Positions 42,075-53,497 are shown, numbered from the stretch's first letter. The stretch: 64,000 nt of DNA from Blepharisma stoltei (GCA_914767885.1 CAJZBQ010000051.1:786001-850000); one strand, 5' to 3'. Program-made: numbers and translations. Notes: generated by a model from the letters alone, not told the origin.

Positions 42075-43591
42075 ATGAAAAGAGATGATGATATATTCAG
42101 GCAGACAAAGTAAATTTTAAATAGGCGAACAAGTTTGCCGCTTTATACAGCCACCTCATTTTTCGAAAGGCAGCAATCAACCTCCCCAGACAGCGCCCAG
42201 CGGGAACTTTTGAACCGATCTATTGACTACGGCTTAAACACTACCTCATATGGAATAAGAGGAAAATCAATCCGTCACAAGCGGGGTTTCTCTGAAACCA
42301 AAGAGCAGCTTGAAGTAATTCAGCAGACTCTAAGATCTCCTTACGATAAAATTTCCCTCGAAAACAGAAGCATGAGGCTAGACTCTATGAGAAATGAAAG
42401 CACTTTATCAACAATTCAGTGTGATCAATTAGGAAATCCCAAAAATTCATTATAGCTCGAGTCTCGTTTTGGCTATCCTGATCTCTGGAGTTGGGTTACC
42501 AACATTTGTTAGTAAAGGCAAACTCCCTGACGACAAATATCCAATAAGGAGCGTACTTGATAGTAGCGGACTTGATATGAAGGTGAGTTGGCTTTACAAG
42601 CAATTGTCGGTAAACCCAACTCTCCGATTGGCATCTCCCGAGATCAGAATGGCCAAGCCAAAAGAAGGCTCAGGCTATAGCAGGCGAAATCGAAGAACTC
42701 TACGAAGCCCTTTCAAAGGCAAACGAATCTATAAATTTGATATACACGCATTATCTATCACTTGAAAATATCAACGATGAGCTCAGAAAAGAAATAGAGG
42801 AACTTACAAGCAGCAACTCTTCAGCGAAAGATAATGAAGTAAAAGCTGTAATGTTAATGCATAAATAAAATGGCATTCGGTTCGAGAGAAATTAGCTCTG
42901 CTAATTTTCTCTCCCTCATGGAATTTTATTTATAGGGTTAGGTTTTCACTCGAGAACTTCTGGACAGCAATAGCGGTTTAACTCTGGGGATAACCAGAGG
43001 AACTGCTCCTCAGTCCTCTCAAGATTTCGGGGTTTTACCTCTCAGCACATCTCCACGGGAAGATGACCCTTAGGCGGAACACGCGCAGGAGCTGAGTCGA
43101 GACAAGGGCGACGGCATCGCGCCGGGTGAGACGTGCAGCAAGACTGGTGAAGCAGGAGTTGATAGAAGGCTTGGCCAGGGCTGACCTGTTCCAAGATGGC
43201 TCGCCTACGTCACTAGTTTTGCCATAGGTCCTTTTTGGGCTGCGGCACTAGACACCTTAAACACCAGATAATTAAGTTAAGTTAAGTAATGTTAATGCAG
43301 TTACAAGAAAATTTAAACACGAATGTGGAAAGTTTGAAGACAAATTATAGAGAAAAGAAAAATATTGAAAACGCAATAGATAAAGAAGAAGGGATTGTGA
43401 GAAAGCTGCAGGCAGAGTGTGATGCGTTGGATGCGAAAAGAAGAGTACTGCAGGGACCTCATGAGGAGCTGCTTACACCTGCTTCACTTAATCAGCAGCT
43501 TGGTATGTTAGCACAAAAGCAAGCTGCAATTGATAAAAAAAATGAAAAGTACGAAAAATACATTCAATCGAAAACGAAGGGTAAAAACTAA
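42075..43591 (+). CDS. Coiled-coil protein with intron, IES and SINE
   Basis: Starts MKRDDDIFRQTK, then a 15-nt intron GTAAATTTTAAATAG (42110-42124), then RTSLPLYTATSFF. A basic N-terminal region (IRGKSIRHKRGFSETKEQL) is followed by coiled coil to the end (SLNQQLGMLAQKQAAIDKKN). A 227-bp TIR IES (42453-42679) joins NPKNSL|AGEIEELYEALSK, and a 424-bp SINE (42862-43285) joins AVMLM|QLQENL. Total 837 nt (278 aa). No domain recognised. The arrangement intron-IES-SINE in one short gene is notable. Confidence 0.82.
42110..42124 (+). other. 15-nt spliceosomal intron
   Basis: GTAAATTTTAAATAG; splicing joins ACA AA to G CGA ACA. It connects an ATG to an open frame that otherwise has none. Confidence 0.85.
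42453..42679. mobile_element. TIR-type IES (227 bp)
   Basis: Left TAGCTCGAGTCTCGTTTTGG and right CCAAAAGAAGGCTCAGGCTA are inverted, extending inward through GGCTATCCTGATCTCTGGAG and AGTTGGGTTTACC. Unusually GC-rich for an IES. TA-bounded excision restores the coiled-coil frame. Confidence 0.85.
42862..43285 (+). mobile_element. SINE-like retroposon 7 (424 bp)
   Basis: 14-bp duplication GTAATGTTAATGCA (42848-42861, 43286-43299). Starts TAAATAAAATGGC, ends AATTAAGTTAAGTTAA. Same subfamily as the TTLL copy (13617), sharing AAATTAGC..GCTAATTT and GAACACGCGCAGGAGCTGAG. Confidence 0.93.
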
Positions 43592-43810
43592 TTTTGAAAT
43601 AATTTAAACGTTGTATGACTTAGATATACTTGAAATTTAAAGAATCTGCAATTGATATTTATCTATTTTATATATCTTTCTTTATAATATTTAAGTATGA
43701 TTAAATGTATGAGAGCTATTCATAATTCGATATAAGTGATACTATATTTATTTAGCTGGGCAAAGATTAGTGCTATTTGAGTCTAATTAAAATATAATTT
43801 GAGAAATAGA
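43592..43810. other. Convergent intergenic region
   Basis: About 220 bp between two convergent gene ends. AT-rich, nothing else seen. Confidence 0.5.
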
Positions 43811-45200
43811 CTAGTTAGATTTAGAAAACTGCCATATAAATGCTCTTGCTCCAGAGCTAGATAATAAGCTTTTCAGAGGTAGTTCAGAGTCCGACACTTT
43901 AGTGACAAAATCAGATTCGCTAATGCTATCTCCATCCATTAGCACTGCTTTTACTTTTTGAAGAGCTTTTTCTTTCCCTTTATTCAATAATTCAATATAC
44001 CCCTCAATTTCTTCTTTTGTGCAATATTCATCTCCTTCTCCAATTGCAATTATCGGAAGAATATTCGCACACAAATCAGCGATTTCATTGAACATCAGCT
44101 CAACTTTTGCAGCATCTAAGCTTTCTGAGTTTTCTGGATCGTATAATTTAAACAGCGAGCTAACTTTTCCTTTTGTTGCGCCTTTTCCTATTAATATCCC
44201 TAATAAAGAAAGTTTTCTCACTTCATATAGTTTCTTTTCATTTTTTACCTTTGAGAGAATTTTATAAAATGATGCGTCTGGGGAAGTTAAGGTTTCATCT
44301 GTGGAGATATAAAATGTTTGGTAATGAGCGACCGCCCTCCCCGTGGCGGATGCCCTAATATATATTCGGATATTGGCTTTGGTGAAACGAGCTACCCAAG
44401 GATATGATTAGCCTTGAGGCAGAGGCTCAGCACTATTTCTGCTGATTAGTGGCCTGATCCGAGCGGATGCATTTTAAATCTGTTTTTATCGGCAATGCCA
44501 GCCAGGCTGAATGCTCGATAGAAGCAGAGCAACTTACTTGCTTAGCTACTTCGTAGCCTGTCCCGAATGGCTAAGCTATTGAATTCTTTCTTTGTAATGA
44601 TGCCTAGACAGATTCTAAAGGGAGTCTCTCTGGTTGAAAAGGACCGAAAACAAGGGTAATCTGGCCATAAGTATCAGGTTAGCGCGACATGGGTGAAGGC
44701 TTGAGTTGAAAATGGAGGTTGCTACAAAACAGTAGGGGAGGATCTAATAGAGCCCTCTACCAAGGAGCCGGGACTTTCGGTCCAAGTTTATGCTTGGGGT
44801 TGAAGCCTCTGACACTCTGTAGCTGGTATTTGAGGCTGCTTACGTGTAGCAGCGCCTTTGGAAGTGTGAATTATAAATACCCAGCGTAAACTTAACTTAA
44901 GGCTTCATCTGTTAGTTCAAGAGTCATAAATGCACGCTTCAGCTGAGGTTTACTTAATAGCCCTTCCATTCCTTCAGCTGCAAGAGCGCTTATAATATCT
45001 CTGCTTTTCAGTTGAACAAATTCTAACTTTTCTTCATAATTGACAATAAATTGTTCTTCTTTTGGTGGACTTTCTATTATATTTTCCTTTTCTTTTTGAA
45101 CTTCTTTCTTCTCTTCTGTTGCGTTATCTTCAACATTCGTCTTTTTCATCTGAGTGCTATCAGATTTTGGCTTCTTGGACGTTCCGCAGCAAGCTCCCAT
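43811..45200 (-). CDS. Probable N-myristoylated EF-hand-like protein
   Basis: 259 aa after removing a SINE (44303-44896). Starts MGACCGTSKKPKSD: Gly2 plus a CC pair and a Ser6-like position fit myristoylation and palmitoylation, so membrane anchoring is likely. An acidic/Lys-rich linker follows, then a helical C-terminal domain with KLYDPENSESLDAAKVELMF (EF-hand-like loop) and LMDGDSISESDFVTKV (second loop-like stretch). The loops lack some acidic ligands, so Ca2+ binding is uncertain. The join reads LTDE|TLTSPDASF. No clear family beyond EF-hand-like. Confidence 0.75.
44303..44896 (+). mobile_element. SINE-like retroposon 8 (594 bp)
   Basis: Flanked by 16-bp repeats TTAAGGYTTCATCTGT (44287-44302, 44897-44912; one mismatch), tail AGCGTAAACTTAAC. 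GC-rich. Contains GAGCTACCC, GTTAGCGCGACATGGG and short hairpins. The mismatch in the duplication suggests an older insertion than copies 2, 5 and 7. Confidence 0.88.
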
Positions 45201-45459
45201 TTTGAAATAAATGTTGTTAAAACAGTTAGTAAAGATTAATCTTTTAGATCTGCTTTTAAAATTTATTTTTTATTTTTTCTATAAGCAATTGAAAATGTTG
45301 GTTTGAATTTATTTAAATTTATTTGAAATGATTACATTTATAAATCAGCCTGTAGCAAGATTATTAATTTAATAAAAATAAAGCAGTGGTTATACTGATA
45401 GTTAAATGAGAATATTATAGAATTAAATTAAGAAATGTGGGCTAATCAATCTATTTCAT

Positions 45460-47496
45460 TTATATTATTTGCCACTGAAAATGATACTCCCATAGCTTCA
45501 TATATCTTAGTCCCACTTTAAGTGGCAAAATTTCTATCTGTGATGGCGAATAATTGGAATTCAAAAATTCAGCAGAATCTTCACTAAAAGCTGACAAAGT
45601 CCTTCCTTGAAAGTCCTGAGAAGTTTTTTCACAATCCGACATAAAAGTTCCATATTTCCCTGAGTAAAGAGCTGAAGCTAAAAACAGCAAATATTTGCTA
45701 TTAAATTGGAATTCATTAGGAAACTGGCTCAAAACTTGATGAATTGAGTCTAAAAATTGTATAAAAACAGGCGATTTTTCTGTTCCCTGTATCCTTTCTC
45801 TAAACCTATGGCCAAAAGCCAATCATTCTTTAGCTAGCAGCACTTGAAAGCCATGAAAAGACCTATAAAACGGATCCAAAAGCAGCTGAGCCAAGCTCGT
45901 GATTTCTGGCGTCCTATCCCACCCATCAGAGCAGTGAACTAAAACTGAAGCTTTTTCATAATACAATAAATCAGCAGCAATTTTGGCAGCTGACAAAATT
46001 GCTTTGATATAATGCAATCACCTTGAATTTTGAACCATCAAAAAGAAATCATCATCTCTTCCAAATAACTCAACTAAAGACTCAAAACTCTCTCTAACTT
46101 TATGGATGTTGTGAATATTTGCAAATATAATTTTGCAGTGCGGATAATGAGACTGGTGCTCATATCCTTTACCTGACACTTTGTTGGCTCGTGCATTGAT
46201 CTTGGGCCTGGCATCTATAATGTATTTTATTCGGCTTTTTAGCATGTAGTCTTCATCATCTCTGCAGCGACTTGAAAAAAACCCAACCAAAGGTTGGCTG
46301 CTTCTATAAAGCCCAGCTCCTTTTCCATACCAGCAGAGAGTTGGGATTCGATTTTTGCTTCGGAATTTGCTGATTTTTTCTAGCTGAGTATCAGGGACTG
46401 TTACAGGCTGTATCAAAATTGATGGATAAGTATCACATAATTCGTAATCAGTATTTAGCTCACAGATTCTAAATAAATTCGATTCAAGTACTCCAAGTCT
46501 CATAAATTCCTAAATATTATTTACTCTTTCTGGGTCATAGACACCTCAACCATATGGCTGTGGGTTCGTTAAAGCTAAATAATGTGATATACAAAAAAAC
46601 ATCCCAATTTGCTGGCCGAATTTTTCGCTAAATATTTTTGCTTGTTCTTGGGAAGATATAGAGTACTCAATAGCTCTCAGATCTTTGGTCATTACTTTAA
46701 AAGTTCCCTGCACTGTTTCAGTGTTTTCTATACAGAGCAGAGGGCAGCTTAGAACATTAGAATATATTGATGAAGAAATAAAAATCAGTCGAGCATTTGT
46801 CAAGTATAGCATTCCATCTAAAATTATATTTCCACAAGCTCCTTGAGTTTTTGCTGAGGTTGCAATGACTTCTCCTGGCATCAATTCTGGGTCTACATAT
46901 GACTCAGCGACCCCAGGCATGTCATAGTCGCTATTCATGCTTTGTAAAGCTTCAAGACTATTAGACACTCTTATCAGCATCAGACATGACGCGAAGTTTC
47001 CTTTGAGCCCTGATTTTAAAGTTTTGAAATAAACCCCTTCATTAGCTTGGTCCTTCATGCTAGCAAGCGGCTCTTCATAAACGGAAATAGTGTTGTCGTC
47101 ATCTTTTAGTACAATAGAAAGAGTTGAGCTTCAATCAACGTTTTCAAAAGCTGCAAATTCTTGAGATGTGAAAAAGGTCTGCTCTGGATGTCCTAGATAA
47201 TCAATTTTCTTTAGTTTGTCACCTATTCTGAGGGTTATAGTCAGGCGAAGACGAGAAATATCACTTTGGGTTGCTGGAGTTTCTGAAATTCTGAGCTGAG
47301 TTGATGGCACCCACCCTGATTTCCCAGTAAAATCCACTGCTCATGACCAATCGTCAGAAACTTCTACTAGCTGGATTTCTTGGTCTTTTTTGAGATTCAA
47401 GTGTGTTACTAAATCTGACTTGTAGGAAGCCAGTGCCATGGCTCGGACATGAGTGATATTGTAAATGCTTGGAATATGAAAATAAGTTGTTACCAT
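45460..47496 (-). CDS. Myotubularin-family phosphoinositide 3-phosphatase with N-terminal SH3
   Basis: 673 aa. Residues about 13-70 look like an SH3 domain (RAMALASYKSDL, QEIQLVEVSDDWSWAVDF, KSGWVPSTQL). A PH-GRAM region follows (ELMPGEVIATS, ILDGMLYLTNARLIFIS). The phosphatase part has REFMRLG, NTDYELCDTYPS, RIPTLCWYGKGAGLYRSSQP and the catalytic Cys-x5-Arg loop VHCSDGWDRTPEI, all active-site residues kept. It should remove the 3-phosphate from PtdIns3P or PtdIns(3,5)P2 on endosomes. A 15-nt intron (46510-46524) joins YDPER to EFMRLG. I prefer ATG 47496 (MVTTYFHIP) over a frame extension that starts 23 codons upstream in AT-rich DNA. SH3 at the N-terminus is not usual for the family. Confidence 0.92.
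46510..46524 (-). other. 15-nt spliceosomal intron
   Basis: GTAAATAATATTTAG on the minus strand; it ends in an in-frame TAG when unspliced. Splicing rejoins the conserved PER|EFMRLG of myotubularins. Confidence 0.92.
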
Positions 47497-47811
47497 ACTT
47501 ATTATTCTACTAGATATAGAGAAATTAAAATTTAATAACAGCTTATTCTTTAAAAAGTTGTTCAAGGCATAATAATGAGTGTCTTTTATTAAGATCTAGC
47601 ATTTCTAAGCAAGCATTTGCGTGATAATGATATTCAAAATATCCTTTATTCTTATTTTTGGTATAATTTAAAAATTTCTTGATTTATTACCTTTTGTGCT
47701 ATAATTGTATCAAGTCTTTCACAGTTCTGAGGATAGGAAAATAAATGAAATATCCCTCAGTGATGTTATAAATTTCGAGGTACTCTAACAACATTTTAAT
47801 ATTGATAATAA

Positions 47812-48709
47812 ATGTCTATCTACAGTGGATTCGCTACAAGAAGCATGGAAACTGCTTACAATCGAGGCGTCTGCCACCTGCTTCAGCTTTGCCAAGCTCA
47901 TCTCTTAGCCCTGCTTAAAGGAGGTACTTTATATCTAGAGCCAATAGATGTCCCTTATCTTTCACAAACCTTCACAAAAATTTTTCGTAACTTAAAAAAA
48001 CTCGAGCAGCATAAGCACTTGCAGCCTAAATACACTTTATATTGTATAGCCCCTGAAATATTTTAGATCATTATTAGCCATCCATTTTAATCTCCAAAAT
48101 TAATTGTACTTGCCAGCTTTTTTGAAAAGTAAAAACGAAAATGACAAGTCTCCGTTTATGGTTTTAAGGTGCCTAATCAGACTTATACTGTATAAGGCAG
48201 GTGCCCTTACCATATTTTTTCTGGTCGATATCCTGCTGGGCTATAGATATCTATTAAGGTGTATAAGCTATACAGAGCTAGCTGATAACTTTGGCAGCAT
48301 GGTAATAATAACTCAGGACAAGCCTCTCTCACACGCAAATAGTTCTTTTAGCTCAATTAATGGCAGTGAGCTGGATCTGCAGATTTTAAATGAAGCAATG
48401 GCTTATGATTCTTCAAGCATACATCGATACACACCAGCACCAAGACTATCAAGGCCTGACTATTTAATTCCAGAACCAAGAGACCAAAGTAGGAGAAGAT
48501 ATTCAAAAGATATATCGAGAAAACAGACATATTCCTCGAGGTATTCAGGATCTCCTCCTCCTTATGAGCATTTAATTGGGGGATCTCGGGGCAAACTTGT
48601 GCTTCAAAGGCCGAGAAGAATGAAAGCTATTAAGCCAGATAATATAGCAGAACTGTATCAGGAACGAGCGTTAAGTAAACTGCATCAAGAAATAAGAAGT
48701 TTTATGTAA
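47812..48709 (+). CDS. Uncharacterised protein, interrupted by a family-2 IES
   Basis: Starts MSIYSGFATRSMETAYNR. The N-terminal 83 codons look folded and helical (CHLLQLCQAHLLALL, VPYLSQTFTKIFRNLKKLE), then PEI|SYTELADNFGSM across a 205-bp IES (48061-48265). The C-terminal half is Ser/Tyr/Arg/Pro-rich and disordered (SRYSGSPPPYEHL), ending AELYQERALSKLHQEIRSF-M. 230 aa in total. Convergent with the RCC1 gene, about 13 bp apart. No family recognised. Confidence 0.78.
48061..48265 (+). repeat. IES family 2, copy B (205 bp)
   Basis: Begins TTTTAGATCATTATTAGCCA and ends GTGTATA. Shared with copies A and C: CATCCATTTTAATYT, GTACTTG.CAGCTTTTTTGAA, GTAAAAACGAAAATGA, TGCCTAATCAGACTTA and GGCAGG.RCCCT. 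TA-bounded; excision restores the frame. Confidence 0.9.
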
Positions 48710-48722
48710 TTTATTGTAAACA

Positions 48723-51700
48723 TTAAATATTAAAACCGTTTTCTCTTAGTTTGGCTCTGCTTTGCATGAGCGCAGAAATTCGTGAGTTTAGATCTTGACG
48801 CTGTGGAGTTAGGCTGAGGTCTTTTAAGGCAGAAATTTTTTGTCTTTCGTTGAAGAGGTCAGCTCCTCCACGGTTTGGTGATGTGTCTCGGGAATCTCTA
48901 CCTCTCCTTTTTATACAACGAAAAATAGCAAAAATATTTTATTATGTATTGCAATAATTTCTTATCATGCATATCATGCCATTTTGAATTTGGTATGTGA
49001 AAACCAATATGCGTTTCAAAACGCAGATTTTAGTGCGGCAAATTCATAATTTGAAATTTCATATGAAAAATGGCGCGTATAATGTCCATAAGAAAATTTT
49101 ACCAACGGATTATAAAATTTTTATTTAGGGTTATAGACAATAAAAAAAGTTTATTAATAAGAAAAAAGTGTTGGGTATTAATAGAGAGTAAGAGGAGACT
49201 CATTCAGAGCTTCTAATAGCTTTTCAGCACAATTTCCTAACCTCTCTTGATTTTCTGAAGGCCCTGGTAGCTTTGAGAATTCAGTACTGTGATATACAGC
49301 TGGAGAACTCTGCACAATAGGAGATTTAGACACATAAGGAGTACTCTTATTGGGAGTGTTAAGCAAGTTCAAGGTCCTTTCTTTGTACTCTTTTGCCCTT
49401 TGCTGCAGCTCTTTTTCTAAAGTTTCAAAAAGATGCCTATTTTTAGCTTCTAAATTATTATATTCTTTCTGGAGATTTTGACTTTCAGCAACAGAGGAAT
49501 TGAACCTTTCTTCCCAATCTCGGCTAATTGCTGATATATTATCAATTATTTCAAGCTTTTCGTTGATTTGCTGTTGCAGCTTTTCTATTTCATATTTCAT
49601 ATACCCTTAAAATATTTTAGATGATTTATGGCCATCCATTTTAATTTTCAAAAAGATTTTGCACTTGTCAGCTTTTTTGAAAAGTAAAAACGAAAATGAT
49701 AAAATGGTTTTAGCATGCCTAATCAGACTTAGACTATACAAGGCAGGCACCCTGGACCATATTATTTCTGTTCGGGATTCTGCTAGGGTATAGCTATTTA
49801 TTATGGTGAATAAATTATATCATTCATATTATCTTTTAAGATCCGATTTTCCTTCTCATAAGTTGCTACATTTTCCCCTGTCTGAGCTTTATGATTAATA
49901 TAAATTGATTGAAGATGTTCGTTTTCTTCTATGAGCTTTTCAATTTGTGTCTTGCTTTCATTTGCTTCCATTTGCAAAGCATCATTTTCAACAAGCAAAT
50001 TTTGAATTCTTGCCTTTATTTCTTGGTTTTCATTAGTAAAAAACTCTAATTTGCTTTTCAAATCAAGCATGAATAATTCAAGATTCCGAGACAGCATTAA
50101 GAACCAGGCCGAAAGCTATATCTGGTGGAAATGCTAGCATACCCAGAAAGCTTCGCTAGCAGCTAAATAAGTTCTTTAAGAAGATTTGTCTTGGGTGAGA
50201 CGTAAAAGGAGGGAGAGCCCTAATCTATAATTAATGTTAATTTTAATTCTTTTCAAATCAATACTTTCTTGCCTTAAGAAACAAATTTCTTCTGATGACT
50301 TTTTGATATTGAAATCGAAATTTGATATTGAAGAGCTCAGCTGGGTATTTTCTTGGACTTTGCTCATAAATGAGCTTCTAAGCTCCATGTTTTCTCTTTT
50401 CATTTGTTCAAGTTCAGTATATAGCTTCTTCTGGTCTGTTTCAAGCTTGTTTTGGCTTTGCCTATACCTTAAAACTTCGTCATTCATTTGAGATTGAGAA
50501 AGCTTCAATAAACTATCCAAGCTAGTTTTCTCTTGGCTAGCTGATTTTAAAGCGAATTCTAATTGAATGCGGGACTGGCTTTCTGATTCAAGCTTGCTTT
50601 TCAGCAAATCAATTTCTTCCATTAAGCGGTTTACAGCTACTTCATGCCTTTGTGCCTCATTTTTATTCATAATTTGGAGTTCTTCAGTACTTCTCTTCAA
50701 CCTCAAATTTTCTTCTCTTAAAAACTTGCTACCTCCATCGACATAATTAAGCTGCTGCTTAATCTCATCATTGCTTTTCTTAACAACCATATTTTCCTCC
50801 ATCGCATTTTGAAGCTGAATTCTCAAGTCTTCTAAGTTTTTCTTCAAATTCATGTTTTCACTTTGCATTTGCATTTTTGTTTCTTCATAATTTTTCCTTA
50901 TATAAGAATTTTCTGTGGCTTGTCCTTTTATTTGGGATTCAGCTTCTTTTGCCCTTATGGCAGTCTGCTCTATTTCGCTTCTAAGCTGAAACATTTCCAT
51001 TGACATGTCTTCTATATTTCTTTCTAGGCTCTCTTTAATTGTTTTTTCTTCTTCAAGGGCATCTCTAAGAGTTTTGATTTCTGCTTGTGCGTCAATTAAG
51101 TTGCCACTTAACTGCTGAGAATAAAGGCTAGCCCTGTTGAGTTCTGTGACTTTTGCTTCAAGCTGTTGAGAGTAGGCTTTAGATTTTTCGAGCTCAACAG
51201 AGATGGCTTCAAGCTGTCCTTCTAGCGTTTTTACTTTAAGAATGTACTGAGTGTCGACCATATGATAGTCTCGGTCTATAGAATTAGCTTTTAATTGTAG
51301 CTGCTCATTGTCCTGTTGAGACCTTCTAAGCTGCAATTTCAGGTCTTCATTTTCCCTTTGAATATCTTCAATTTTCGAGTTATCTGAAGCCTTGGATCTA
51401 GAAATTCTTTCGATATCCACTTTGGACTCATAAAACTGAGAGCTAAGGTGGTTTATCTCAAGATTCAGCTTTTCAATTTCTCTGTCCTTCAATTCAAGTT
51501 GGTATTCCAGTTCTTGGACTAAGCCACTCTGCCTTATATTATTTCCTCTATTTTCCATCCCGTATTCTTCCCGATTATTATGCCCTTTTTGTGTTTCTTG
51601 AATTGATGGCCTAAAATATTCTCTTTCTACATCTCTTGATGGATCTTCTGATCTTTGGAAAGACGATTCTTGCTCAAACTCGTGAGGCTTAAGCACGTTT

Positions 51701-53497
51701 CCTTCAGGCTGCTCATTAAATGGTGTGGTACTTCTAGGTCTATTTGATAGAGGTCTGGGCTCTTTTTCAAAATCAGCTCCTGATAATGAATGCTTTCTTC
51801 TTGCCTCGTTTGATGCGAAAAATGGGTTATTGTTGCTGACTCTTTCAAGCTTTACTGGGTTATAAATTTCTGGGTATTCAAGGTCAGGCCGCTTTTCTCT
51901 TTCAACTGACCCATTCCGCTCTTTCAGTGGTGTGCCTTTTTCTTTACTCCCCTCTATAGCGAAATATATTTTCTTATAAATAATATATAAATATCCCAAC
52001 TGATTGCTGTTTTTCTATATTCATATGAAGAATATTTTTATTTATTTTTTAAAATATTTGACTATTAGCTACTTCTAGAGATAGCTGGAATTTTTGAAAA
52101 AAATTATTATCAAAAAAAGTTATGAGAAAAAATCTTTTGCTAATTAACGGGGGCGAGTTAGAGCTTTTTCGCTTTCTTGTTGGAGTCCCTTTCCTCCTAG
52201 ACTCAGGTCTAGCATAAGCTGAATATTTATTTTCTTTACTCTTTTTAGCTTTATAGAATGAATTTTCTTCAGAGTTTTTATAACTATAGGAAAAAGAAGT
52301 GTCAATTTTCCTACTTGAAGCTTCTCGCTGAGCCTGAACATAGCGTAGATCATGAATCCTTTCCGGAGTTGATTTTCTGGTTCGTGATTCCATTTTGACT
52401 GGAGGGTCTATATCTGAGCCCAATCCTAAAAAAAAGCTCCCTCCGCTTGAAATATGTCTAACTTGCTTATCTTTTAAATGATAAACCAAAGTAGGCACAG
52501 CTCTCGGCTCAATATCTCCTAACCCCAGCTCCCCATTAGAATTCGATCCCCAAATATAAGTATTAAATGAGGAATCCAAAGCTACCCCAAAGCATCCGCC
52601 AATTGACACATCTTTCATCGGTCCAATCCCAGAGTTAAACCTTTGTGGAACTAAAAACTCTCCAAAAGCGCCAGTTCCCCACACATATAAATGTCCTTTA
52701 TCACTAATCGCAGCTGAATGCTGCCCACAGCTGACTTTTTCTATAAAAACCCCATCAAGGTAGCTCACTCTTTCAGGCCTGCTATAGCTTTTTTTATCGC
52801 CCATTCCAAGCTGTCCAAATGAATTTCCTCCCATCGCAAAGACCCTTCCATTTACAGTCACATAAACTGTATGATAAACCCCGCTGCTTACTTGTTTTAC
52901 ATCTTCCCCAGTTTGAATAGTCACAGGAATTAATTCTTTTTCTCTTTTTCCAGTCCCAAGTTGACCTGCTTCTCCAGATCCACAGGTGAGTAAAATCCTT
53001 CTGAAGTCTTTTTCACCTATTATTGAAGTGTGTCTGCTGCCACAGCTGACTTGTTTGATTCGAATGATTTCTGAGATTTCCATCTCAGTAGGAGACCATT
53101 GGGATTCTAAGGTGCTGATGCCGAGAGCTCCGAATTCTCCTAAGCCTCATGAGTATGCAGTCCCTTGTTCAGTGACTGCAACTGTATGTCCTCATCCACA
53201 TGAAATTGAGGCGGCCTTAATGTGAGTGAGACCTTCAACTAAACAAGGAGAAGAACTCATTTTAATTGATTTGTCGCCTATTCCGAGCCTTCCGTCTGCG
53301 TTGCTGCCCATTGAGTAGACATGCCCGTGGAGAGAAATAAATGCACTGTGGTCTTCGCCACATGAAATGTCTCGAATTACGACATTGTAACTGCAAAAAC
53401 GAGGAATAGTATAAGTTTTGCCCCTCACTTTACCACCGAGGCCTAATTGGCCATAATTATCTAAGCCCCAAGCAAAGACTTCTGTGTATCCTTCCAT
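48723..53497 (-). CDS. RCC1-repeat protein with long coiled-coil tail, four IESs
   Basis: An RCC1-type beta-propeller comes first (about residues 1-370): repeats such as VFAWGLDNYGQLGLGGK, VYSMGSNADGRLGIGDK, AYSWGLGEFGALG, VFAMGGNSFGQLGMGDK, LYVWGTGAFGEF and TYIWGSNSNGELGLGD. A basic Ser-rich linker and 600+ residues of coiled coil follow. The RCC1 frame would end in an AT-rich tail at 52049, but a TA-bounded TIR insert at 51957-52146 joins NSPPL to EGSKEKGTPL. Further inserts lie at 50100-50222, 49604-49812 and 48916-49190. The last join is less certain; without it the protein ends at 49178 (SPLTLY). Full version is 3,978 nt (1,325 aa). Likely a scaffold or GEF-like protein on cytoskeleton; no catalytic claim. 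The alternative is two separate genes. Confidence 0.7.
48916..49190. other. Possible IES (275 bp) before the last coding segment
   Basis: AT-rich DNA between the frame ending SPLTLY and a downstream open segment IKRRGRDSRDTSPNRGG..RAKLRENGFNI with no ATG of its own upstream. TA at 49189-49190 and 48914-48915 are in phase. No clear inverted ends. Confidence 0.5.
49604..49812 (-). repeat. IES family 2, copy C (209 bp)
   Basis: Contains GCCATCCATTTTAATTTTC, GCACTTGTCAGCTTTTTTGA, AAAAACGAAAATGATAAAAT, GCCTAATCAGACTTAGACTA and GATTCTGCTAGGGTATAG. In the plus orientation relative to copies A and B, but the host gene is on the minus strand. Excision at TA gives NDIIY|MKYEIEK. Confidence 0.9.
50100..50222. 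other. TA-bounded insert (123 bp)
   Basis: GC-richer than other short IESs (for example AAGCTTCGCTAGCAGC). Breaks the coiled coil between ININYRL and MLSRNLEL; TA at 50098-50099 and 50221-50222 are in phase. Possibly a fragment of a larger element. Confidence 0.65.
51957..52146. mobile_element. TIR-type IES (190 bp) joining RCC1 and coiled-coil frames
   Basis: Left TAGCGAAATATATTTTCTTA and the reverse complement of the right end TAGCAAAAGATTTTTTCTCA match at about 19 of 23 positions. TA edges in the same codon phase on both sides. Contains stops in the RCC1 frame and the only ATG (52024) that a separate coiled-coil gene could use, which would itself need a 37-bp excision. Confidence 0.75.

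Noticed and set aside
51957-52024. ATG at 52024 as start of a separate coiled-coil gene
   Set aside because: Would need a 37-bp excision, much shorter than any other insert here, and lies inside a TIR-bounded insert that fits better as one IES.
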